DNA of 64,000 nucleotides from Norana najaformis (Eukaryota > Annelida > Clitellata > Crassiclitellata > Hormogastridae), in contig OZ029916.1 of the NCBI GenBank assembly GCA_964023275.1, positions 21,459,389 through 21,523,388 on the forward strand, written 5' to 3'. Numbering within the stretch: the stretch's first letter is position 1; each line of letters starts with the position of its first letter. The translations under genes were made by a program, and so were the position numbers. Shown here piece by piece: positions 51,045 through 63,000 of the stretch. The notes under the pieces are model-generated. The model had not been told where the DNA came from and did not search any database. It saw only the letters and a program-made list of their open reading frames with translations.

Positions 51045-54000
51045 ATATATATAGTGTATGTATCCACCCTCCTAGAACAGTCTTCATTTGTATTCACACA
51101 CTGTTTCATTTGACTCTGTGCAGTAATCATTTTCAAAGTGTGTTAAAGGTACTTGTTTAGATCAGATAGATGGCATTGTGTGCAGAGCTTTTGCGAGGTA
51201 CTTAAAAGTGATATATTAAGTGTCTTCATACTTACGTACGTACAACTGGTATATATGTTTATATTTACATCCAGTCTGCACAGGTGTAAGGTGTTGCATT
51301 TTGTAGGTGTACGTCTAAGGCATCATGTGCTGACTCACACCTGGACAAGCGATGGCTGGCGTACGACTCCTGGGATTGTATTGGAGTTCCATCACAGTTT
51401 GTCAATCCAACCAAAATTGGGCTCCGTAGAAGTGTTCAGGTCTGACGGATGATATATGTCTTGGAGCCTTAGAATGGACTTACATAGTTCTGATTCCACT
51501 TTGGGATCCGTAGAAGTGTTCAGGTCTGACGGATGATATATGTCTTGGAGCCTTAGAATGGACTTACATAGTTCTGATTCCACTTTGGGATCCGTAGAAG
51601 TGTTCAGGTCTGACGGATGATATATGTCTTGCAGCCTTAGAATGGACTTACATAGTTCTGATTCCACTTTGGGATCCGTAGAAGTGTTCAGGTCTGACGG
51701 ATGATATATGTCTTGCAGCCTTAGAATGGACTTACATAGTTCTGATTCCACTTTGGGATCCGTAGAAGTGTTCAGGTCTGACGGATGATATATGTCTTGG
51801 AGCCTTAGAATGGACTTACGTAGTTCTGATTCCACTTTAACACTATTGTGTTTTCTTACTGATGTCACCTGCAGCTGCTACTGCTGATTATGGTGTTGAC
51901 ATTGATAATGAATATGTTAATGAGTTGATAATTTTGGTAATTTTATCAGTATTTGTTCCTGTATACCGTTTTTGCCATGCCAGAGTTAGTTGTCAGCATC
52001 CAAACGAGTCTTGGCAAATAGTAAAAAGAGTCGCTCATGTGGTTGATTTTTATTGCCCTTTGTTGTGGGCTTTCGTCATCGAGTCACTGGAATGGCACAG
52101 GTCAAAGAAGGCGAATGGAATGCTGTGGCAGTTTGGTGCTTCCCACTGAGGCCTATTTGGCACTTCTGTCAGAGTCAGAAAGCTGCGTTCATAAAACCGC
52201 CTTCTCAGTTCATTCTTATCTGTGTCTGCTTCATTACACTTCTTGGCTGTTGCTGCAGTCAGGCATTTTAATTTATCTTCGGCGCTTCATCTCTCTCGTC
52301 CTCCTGTAAGCAAATAAAGTTGTCTTCCCAATCAATTCTGTCTGGGACAAATCTAGTTGAAGGGATTTGTCCATCTGCAATGATCTGTCTGGATTTTTGC
52401 TGCAGGATTAAAAGAAATCACCACTAGCTGATTGCTCATCGGCCACAGCTATTTTTATGTCTGAGTTGATGGAATTTCATATTTTTCTATTTGCCATTTC
52501 TTCAGTTGATAGCATTCGTGACGTTTGTTTCATTGTTTAAAAGTAAAATAGCTCATGTCCCAAATGGAATGAAGCACGTGTTCATATTGCTTAGATTCTG
52601 AACTGGTAATATAGAAAATCTTATAGTGCCCCTGAATAGTTTGCTTTGTAAAAGACACTATATAAATTGACAAATGCATACATGCAATAATAAGTCCTGA
52701 TACCAGCTGATCTAATGACTTCTGTGACTATGGTATCTAATGCATCAGACATCAGTCGATGGCTCAGCAAGACCAGCCGCAAATTTGGTCAAAATTCAAA
52801 GTCAGGCCATTAGGGCAAAGAGACAGCAGATTGTGAAGATCCTCTGTTCACAAAGTTTCCTGTTTTATATAACAGTTTTATTTTCAGAATTTATAAGCAA
52901 TATGGTAGGCACTGAATTTTCTTCCATGAAGCTACTGTAGAGTTGTGAAATCTTATCTTTGATTGCAGGTGACCATAGGTATAAAGTCGTTACCACCTCT
53001 GCAGTCATTGGATAAATACCTTTGCTTCTTTGGATCTGCCAACGTATCTTCTGTTGGAATTGTGGCGCCGAATGAAGTCCGTTGTCAAACTCCACAGCCA
53101 GCACTGAGAAATACTATAACGTTACCTGGAAGAGCAGGTGCATAGGCAATCTGCTATAGTTTCTTTACAGAATTTTGACAAATTTGGGTTTGTTACCTTT
53201 GCGTTTCTTAAGTTTGTTACCTAAGCGTTTCTTAAGTTTGTTACCTTTGTGTTTCTTAAGTTTATTACCTTTGCGTTTCTTAAGTTTGTTACCTTTGCTT
53301 TTCTTAAGTTTGTTACCTTTGCATTTCTTAAGTTTATTACCTTTGCATTTCTTAAGTTTGTTACCTTTGCATTTCTTAAGTTTGTTACCTTTGCATTTCT
53401 TAAGTTTGTTACCTTTGCATTTCTTAAGTTTGTTACCTTTGCATTTCTTAAGTTTGTTACCTTTGCGTTTCTTAAGTGCTCAGAATGCTAATTTTTAAAA
53501 CCAGCTCATTCACAAGTACAGAACTGTTGCTTTCGTGATTGTTGAAATCAGAGTAATGAAATAATCCGGTTCGTGACTCTGTTTTTAGAGGCTAATAACA
53601 AATGCTTCTGCCAATTTTGTGAATTTTAAACATCCATTGTCTTTTTAGTTTTTGAATTCTTGATCAGACTGATGTCTTTAGTTGATATTCCAATATTTCT
53701 GAATCTCTCTTACCGGCTCATTTTGACATTAACACTTAGAATCACTAAGCTGGCCATTTTGCGTACTGGTTAACTTTTTTATGATCACATTTTTTAAACT
53801 AGATCATGTCAACGTGACATTGTCGATATATTCAACTGCGACCAACATGTCATTTGTGGAAACAGTTATAACCTTCTACAATTGCAGCCAGCACATTTCG
53901 TATGTAAATGATTTTGTTTTATTTAAATAACTGCCTATAAAACTGGAAAAAAAATGAAATTATGCTGATGGAACAGGCCAGCCACTTAAAGGGTGTTGTT

Positions 54001-57000
54001 AAGAATATTTAGATCAGTTGCTTACCTCCGTTGAGTCACTACTATGAAAGCAAGGCATGTTAAACTAGTAACAATAATTAAAATTAAGTGCTTAACTGGT
54101 GATTATATTTTTATAGCAATCAGTAAAATATCAGTTGTTTTATTTGACAAACGGGTGCAGATGAGCAGCCAACAACAAAACTACTGGTTGATTGATTGAT
54201 TTGTTGACTGTTTCATTCATTGATTGTCTTATTGATTAATTCATTGATTGTCTCACTGATGATTTTCATTAATTTTCTTATTGATAGATTCATTGCTTGT
54301 CTCAATGATTATCTCATTAACATCGATTGTCGCATTGGTTTCTTCGTTGATTGTCTCATTGGTTTCTTCGTTGATTGTCTCATTGGTTTCTTCGTTGATT
54401 GTCTCATTGGTTTCTTCGTTGATTGTCTCATTGATTGCACCATTAATGTTGATGCTTTTACATTGATTTTTATTTATGCCTTGATGGTTGGACGAATTTA
54501 ATGATCATTTGAAAAGCTTACCGAGTGCTAGACTGGTTAACTGGACGGTCTGAGAGTCTGATGAATTTATTGGTTGATTGGTCTGCTGATTGATTGGTAG
54601 GTGTACCCTTTGTACAAGTGCTGTGTGGGGATGTCACTGGTGCATCCAGTCCAACATCTGTAGTCAGTCAGATGAATTGACCAAGTGTACTGCAAGCACC
54701 GTCAATAGACTAGAGGTAGGCAGACATAACATTCATTCTCAGTTCCACCATTTATCCCTAACAGAGAATGTAATGTAAGTATGACAATTTATATAGCACC
54801 ATAGGTAGCAAGCTGCTTCTGTGGTGCTTTGTAATGTCAGTTGTCAGTCCAAGTACTATGAGTGTGCTAAGAGTTAGATGACAGAGTTGCAATTGTTTTT
54901 TGAAAACGTGAACACTTTTGGCCTCCTGAAAAGATAAATGTAAATGTACGCTTTTTTCTGTAACGACCGTATGGCCTTGACCCTGCTCATTTTCGATGAA
55001 TTAATCATGTGAGATCCTTCACCACTGCTGTCCATTTGAATGGGTGCCACGCTATTTAAGGTCCCTGTGTAGGCCTACGGAATGGAACGGAATGTGGATT
55101 CCAGAAGGCTGTTCCAAACAAGTGGGTCAGCGACCAAACGACCTTATAACCTTTTTTGTCTTAGTTGTTGGTAGCCTGCCTCCAGCAGTACGTTTTAATT
55201 ATTCGTTTGATTTGACCATTTATTCTGACAACTTGTTGTGTGTTCAAAATCATTAAACCAAATCTGGAAGATGAATGACCTGAGATTGAGCAAAAGCCAG
55301 AGGAAACTAACTGGGCTTGAATTTTGATGCTGATATCACTGCTGCAGCTGCTAGCGATGGCCATAAAGATGATGAAATGATGATGGCAGTGATAAGATAA
55401 AAATTATTTTTAATGATTCGTGTATTTATGTTCCAGTATGCTTATCTATTTAGAATAGTCACAAACTGAAAACAGAAATTTGAGGAACAGTTATTCTCTT
55501 GAAGGGATATTCTTTACCTTGTGGTTGCTAGAATTTTGTTGCTGTCTTTTTCTCTTTTACAGATGTGTCCGCAACTGAGACATGAAGCTGGGGTTTCCAT
55601 GGTTATTGCAGCCAACGTTCCAATGGAAATACGAATACCAGCTATGCACTTACCTGTTCCAATTGTAGGAATTTAATTTTTTTGTATCTCTTGTTTTTTA
55701 TTTAATAGTTATTCAACAGTGTCCTGAGTTATTGCAGAACTGTGATACAGTGATATCATGTGCAAGGTGGACCAATAAATTAGTCAAGTAGCTTGGGAAG
55801 AATTTTAGTATGCAAAATTTTCAGACTGTAATTCCAACCTATAATTACTGTAATTTTTTAAACTAGTACTTTTCAGTAACCTTTATTAGTTGCCATTGAT
55901 CAGGCTTTCAATCATCAACTTGACCTGTTCATAGTGTAGTTTTAACTCGAGTAAAGAAACACAGTCTTTGATTTCTAAATTATAATTAAAACGAACAGTT
56001 CAGTCTCAGCAGTGATTGAATCATCTCAGTTTCTAAATGCAAAAATCTGTCTATGACATTTGTAACTCAGTCTTTCAACGTAGCTCATGCCAGACCAATT
56101 CTTCACGCTCTCTTCCACTGTATTGCCTCTGCTTATATAGGCCATTGGTTGACAGGACAGCAGACCTGTACAAACTGGTTTAGACCAGCTTCTCGATATT
56201 GAGTATTCGAGGGTTTCCAGTAATCCGCCCACTCATCACACCATAGGCCGCATGAACACCCACATGATAAAATACGCTTCGGCAATAATTACTGCTGATG
56301 TCTGTCCACCTACTTGTAGGGCTTTGCCAGCCAGTCACACCAATCCCACAATGCATCTGATGCACGGCAACCGTAAGAACGTTAATAGCACTTACAAAAA
56401 CAAATTAGTAATCAGATGACTCATGGAAATTTCCTACAGCATAATTCCACCTGTGACCAGGATCAAACAACAATTTAAAACTTGCTGATTAAGCAGTGCA
56501 ATATTATGTTCACAGTATTTGTTTTATTTGTTTGTTTCTTATATTCATGTAATACCACTCTCCAATGCACAGCATCAGTTGATGGTGCTAAACATTTTAT
56601 GATTGAGAACAGTGACCATATGAGGAGAGCCTTGAACCTGCTTTGCATTACAAGTTGAATGCTCAATCAGGTGGATGCCTTGTGAGATGTATTCATTCTA
56701 TAAACAATTACTTTGCTGTTAAGGCACAGGTTTATGCTCAAATGACAAAAGATACTGCTCTGAAAATCTATTGCCATTAGTAAAATTTATCCACTGCGTT
56801 TATTTCATAGATGGCTGAAAAACTTCTGTATGTAGCAAACACTTCTGTCTGTAGCAAACACTTCTGTCTGTAGCAGTTTGTCAAAAAATGTAACTCATTT
56901 TAAGTAAAACTTTGTCTTTTTTGGGTGTTAGAAAGCTGTACTTCAGTCTTAGGATTTCTCTACTGAGTTGAAATATTTTTAGAATCCTCTTCGTGGCTAC

Positions 57001-60000
57001 CAGTGCATCATACATCTCACTGCTCCACCTGTAGTGGTTTCTGCAAAGCGCAGTTCATCTGAAGAAGTCATCTGTGAAGCTTTTGAGGTTAAAAGTTGTA
57101 TAATATGGTCTGAGAACCGTATTTCTATCGATAAGTGCAATTTAACTGACGGGACCAGTCTTTTTCCACAAGTTGTACAACTTGACAAGGAATTCTCAGT
57201 TTTACTTTATCATTCAGGAGTCAGATGTAGGCGTATTGGTGGAGAGTGAGACAGTAAGAGAATTCGGATGTGCATTGTGGAAATCTCTGTTCTACAGTTA
57301 AATTTAAATAAAGAATTATCATCTAAACATTATGAATGTATCTGTAAGGTTATACTGAATTACATATGTTGCACTGACAATGTTTTGCATTTAAACATGT
57401 TAAATGTAAATATGCAAAGTTACACTAAATGTGCTGAGACATGATATTAGCTGTATCTTGACCATCTAAAGGAGTTGGAGCGTTGCAACCTGAATCAGGT
57501 CTCGTCTGTGGACTTACTTCTGTTGAGTGATTGCTCAGGTTTTGCTTGGACGATAAACTGGTTCTGTATTTTTCATCCTTTGCAGTACAGCTATGAACCC
57601 CAGGAACCAGAGAAGGTGGCAAGTGTTGAGGTCACTTGGAATAAAGATTTCTACATTGATGACTTCTATGGTGTCTCAGGTAGCTTACCTCCTTCTTTTC
57701 TTGAGAAAAATGTCTTGGTGTTTATACAGAAATGTTCATAGAAATTGCCATCATTCTGTTTCATTATATGTAAAGGCTAAGGTTTCTTGTTTTCTAAATT
57801 AAGTTAGGTCCTAAAATACTATTTTACAGACAGTTGTTTTCTAATCTGGATTATTATGTCACTGTTGCTATTAGTGTATAACACTGTTCTGACAGTGACG
57901 ATATACAAGTGCGAGGTGTTGGCGACAGACTGTAGTACCTGCCTCAGTCTACAGGAAGTGACACATTCTGCCAAGTACAGCTGTCAGTGGTGCAACCATA
58001 GATGTCAGCACAATTCCACATGTGACCAGGATCGAACAACAAGCTGTCCACTGCCGAACATCCATGATGTGAGTTCCTTCTTGCACCTGTTTGTCTGGGA
58101 ATTTCTATAGCGCATTTTAAAACTTCTCAGGAGTGTTTCTTGCTAGCCTAGTTGGTGTTAGAGTTTTATCAGTGTTCGGCAGTGGACAGCTTGTTGTTAG
58201 ATCCTGGTCATAGATTGAATTGTGCTGACATCTATGGTTGCACCACTGAGAGTTGTACTTGGCAATTCAACTTTGTCTTTATACGATGAATAACACTTTT
58301 TTTTGCTGAAAAAGGTCTTCACTGGTGGACGGATGGGTATGGGTGAGTGTATAGGTGGCCGGTTAGCATACAGCTGCATATATATACATCAGGTAATGCT
58401 TGTAATGCATAATGCTTAACGTGCATGTATATATATATATTTATGCTATGGAATTTCAGGTGTATCCACTGAGTGGTCCTTTGGAGGGTGGAACCTTGCT
58501 GACCATCACTGGCACAAATCTAGGAAGAAGCCTTGACCACATTCGTCATTCCATCTTCATTGCTGGCATTCCATGTGAAGTCATACCCAGCGAATACGTT
58601 GTCTCACGTCGGTCAGTTGACACACAGCGACTTCTTGTCAGGAAAAGTTACTTAATAATGAGGGCATCAGTAATTAAGAAAACCTATCAGAAGTTAATTA
58701 GGTAGTCATAAATGTAACTTTATGCTGCAATAAGATGCAACACTGTTCTTGTTCTAAAGAAACTATATGGGACATGTGTGTACATCCAGATGCATACATA
58801 CCTGGTACATACATACATGCTAGTATACGTACAAAGGCATACATATATACATATGTATTTACATATATGCATACATATTGTATGCAACATACTAGATTTT
58901 GCTGCTAATGAAGAAATGATCCTCGGTTAAATTTTCCCTATTTACCAAATGTTTTTTTTTTTAATTATTGCAATCTAGTAATTATACTTTGTGCCAAGAC
59001 ATTTATTATGTAAGAGTCATGTTAAACAGAGGCATGAAATTCTTTTAAGTTGCACAATTTTCTATGTGTCTGATAGGCAAGCAGAGTGTTTTGGAAAGGT
59101 TAGATATTAGTTTATGATAGGTTTTATTAGTTTACACAGCACCATGTCAGTGTCATAATATAAGTAGTTTCTGCAACAGAAATTAAGTTAATTCCAGTAG
59201 GTTGATCATAAGATCGAGGGAAGTTGCGGAACCCCTAGGAATTTAATTTATTTCTAGCCAATAGTCTGTTGTAGAGAGATAACTCTTGCCTTTGTTCAGA
59301 ATTGTTTGTAAGACGGGTCCGGTCGGCAGACGCAAACAGGCAAGAATTGTTGTAACGATTGGTGATGCAACTGTTTCCTGGGAAACGGAATTTAAGTATC
59401 AGGTAACTAATCAGCCGGGACACAAATTTCCGAGTTTTTAGAGCAATTTAAATCATGGTGATGATGATAATAATGATGACAATAGATTGCAGTGGTGGTG
59501 GGGTCAAGTGGTTGCAGCCAAGGTATCTGGTGAAGATGCAGAAGAAATGCTGTACAGAACTTACTAGTAAATGATAATAATATTAATTATATTCTGTAGT
59601 TGGATACCCTGCCCACTGCCAGCTCTGTTTGTTTCCTGTCACATTCTTCTTCTTCAGTGTTCTGCTCTTAGGCAGGTCCAAGAATCCAACGACACCACTC
59701 TTCTCTGTTCTCTGTCCTTTTCTTAACTTCTTTTTAGCCCCATCTTCTTTCTTTATCCTTCTTCCAGTCCAACAGCATATTCCTTGGTCTTCCTGGAACC
59801 TTCTTTGCCTCAATTCTTCCTTCAATCACTGCCCTTTGGAGAGAATTTCCTCGTAGTATGTTACAAGTCCAGTTCTTTTGTCTCCTCATTGTGTTGACCA
59901 ATGTCCTTTCTTCCTGTACCACATGCAATACCTCCTTATTGTTTTATAATTCTTCCAGCTGATTTTGGCCAGTCTTCTTCATATCCACATTTCAAATGCC

Positions 60001-63000
60001 TTGAGTTTCTCAGTTCCTCTCACTGTGTGCAGAGACTTAAACATCTGGACAAAAATCAAAGCTAATCATAAAAATGTGAATTCAGAAATTTAAAATTCTG
60101 CTCTATATTTGTTCCTGCTAGGATAGCTGCTTGAAGAAAGGATCTTGTAATTTTAGATGTTCTTATTTATGTTCTCTTGCGGTATGCAAAGATATAAACA
60201 TCTAGACAGGAATCGTGGCTAAATGTAAAAAATATTAAATGAAATTTTGAAATTTTAATCTGCAGTCGTCTCTGCTTTAATGGCTGCTTAAATGGAGGGC
60301 CATATGATTTAGGTGTTTTATTTTGACTGGAGCTGTTGGGATAGCTTATTTAAATTTGAGATTGAAATTCTTCAACATAAGGGAATGAAGCCTAAAAATT
60401 ATCAGTTAACCAGTTCAAAGATTCGATCTAACAGTGGATATTTAAGATATGGCTGGATGTCATTTGTGTTTGAGAAACCTGATGTGGTCAGTGTGTCACC
60501 AAGGCTGGGCCCAGTGGCAGGTGGAACCACAATTACTTTTCACGGATATGACCTTGACACTGGTGGATTCATTCAGATTCTCTTTGACTTCATTCCTTGT
60601 AAGCTGGACAGGTCAGTGACGGCTTTACTCCTATTCTTCTCTTGATCTTCCACGGAAAATCAGTCTGTACTATGACTTATGTTAATTGACTTCTTTGTTT
60701 ATATTAATTAACTTCTTTGTGTTTATTCATTGTTTTATTGCTGGTCTTGCTTGCTTGAATAACTTCTTTGTTTATTGAAAGTAAATGTAAATGTACATGT
60801 TTTGTATTCTTGCTGGTTTGTGTTGTTCATCTTCGTTATCTGATGCATTCTGTCTCGCATTTCTATGTCCATGTTCTTATGCTCATGCATCATAATTCGT
60901 TTTTATTATCGTTTGTATTATCACTATCATCATGGACACTGTGGTTGCTCTTTGGCAGGCGCTTCGAACAAATGAATGGATGCAAGTCAGGATGGTTTGT
61001 TTCTTTCTTCCTGTATCAGATAAACGAATGATTGATTGAGATTATGAAAGTAAATTCGAGTGATGGATTGACCGGGCGAACAAGAGTAAGCCAGAGTGTA
61101 ACTGATTTATTGGTTGATTGAAGCAAAGATTGTTCAACTTAAGAAGGAGATATTTGCTGTAGTGAAGCACCGTCTCCTCAGTTGCTCTGCCACGTTCAGT
61201 GACTGATGGCCGTTTTGTTGTTTCATTTTCTCCAGATTTCCATTCTGGATTCAGATGTGCTTAGTCAGATTCCTATTTCAGGGACTTACGATGCTGTCTT
61301 TTATTTTTTTAAAGGCAGCGGATTAACAGCACAATGTTTGTCTGTACCACTGCACCCGTTCTCAATGCCATGGTACTACCAATTGCTGTCATCTTTGATG
61401 AAGTCACTAGACGAATTGACCAGACATTTGAATATACAGAAAATCCAACAATTTTCGACATCAACCCACTCATGTCATTTGCCAGGCAGGTCCTTTGCTG
61501 TGAATAAATGCAATTCCTAAATGTTTAGGTCTCTGCACTGAATGCATTCTTGACATTCACAGATGTATTCAGTGGTAATATTTTAAAGCACACTGATGTC
61601 GTATATTGGTATATTGGTATAAGAAAAAAGCAGTTTCTAGGCAACATGAAGGCAGGTTGATAAAATGAGAATGTACCTTTCATCTAGTGCAAATTAAGAG
61701 TTGATTAAGTTACAGTTTACAAGACTTTCCTATTATTTCAGTAGTTAAAATTCTTTCATTAACTTGAGAGTTTTCAGCTCTTTATTTAACAGGTCTGGTA
61801 TTATTAATGTATTTATGTATAGTTTGTAAATGGTATTAGCAGTATATTTTATCTTTACTGACTTATTTTTGGCTTAAAATTCTTTAGTGGTGGACGAATC
61901 ATCACCATTACCGGTACGTCATTTGGTTCCATTGGACAGGCTTTCTTTCATCTCTCCAGTGGATTTTCTACTTTCAACTCCTCCGTAAGCATATAAATAG
62001 AGTATGTCCTGTGACATGAAGACGTTGTTTTAATTAAATTATAAGCATAATTAATTGGCTTACCTGCTAGATTTGGTTATTCAATTGTTTAAATGTCATT
62101 GTTTTCTTTAATTTTGAGTTTATGCTAACCCATGAGTTGAATTGAGAGAGTAGCCTAATCGAATTGAAGTATGTTTGCATCAACATGGACTTCAGGTGTT
62201 ATGCTTGCCTGTGGTTGCTCAAAACATTAGTTGCTCAAAACATTAGTTGCTCAAAACATTAATTGCTCCAAACTTTAGTTACTCAAAACATTAGTTGCTC
62301 AAAATATGTTGATAATTTTTCTTCTAATAATGCAATAGGTGATAACTTGTATGGACAAACTGTTCAACCGGTTGTGACCATTAATTCTCTATTGATGCAT
62401 TTTTAATGAACTGATTGAATTTATGATTTAAAAAAGCAATGTGGAGGTGAAATTCGTTGTTAAAAATATACCTTGCACTGGTATATTATGTGCTGGTGGT
62501 GCTATTAAAGTTGTTTAATAGAATTAAGTAAAGTGTTTGCTTGTATGTGTTTTCATTTGGCCACACATGTGAAGGTGGCTTTCCTTTTAGCCATACCTAA
62601 GGTTTGGTTCATAACATGTCATGTGGAAATAATATCTCATTGGTTGGAATGCGGTTGTAACTTTTGCTGGCATATCCTTCAATCCAAAGAAGTTGGATGT
62701 GAGGAACATAAGCTACAGGGGCACTTATTAAATTTCTTTTTATCATATGTAATCACCTGTGTCTGCATAAATTGGATGTTTTTAGTGTTCTTTTGTCAAC
62801 AACTCCACCCTTACCTGCCCCTCTCCGAAAATAAGAAACGAAACTCTGTCGGCCAACCATCCAAGGCTTGATGTTTTCCAAGAGTTTGGTGACTGTGAAG
62901 TGTGGTTTACGATGGATGGTGTGACATCTGTCCACAACCTGTCCCTTCATTTTCCTGATGTAAAGTCAACCTTTACAATCGTTCCTGATCCGGAGTTCAT

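Noticed and set aside
51392-51868. 158-codon repeat protein on the minus strand ([20 protein letters not shown])
   Set aside because: Produced by five 84-bp units in an intron. Codons show no synonymous bias between units and no promoter or splice context was seen. Kept only as a repeat.
53175-53498. 107-codon Leu/Phe repeat protein
   Set aside because: A 24-bp minisatellite in an intron, open in more than one frame purely by periodicity.
61206-61310. Possible extra exon after the cattttctccag acceptor
   Set aside because: IPT4 reads continuously from exon 15 to exon 16 (PCKLD then INSTMFVC), leaving no room for it, and its frame does not match plexins.
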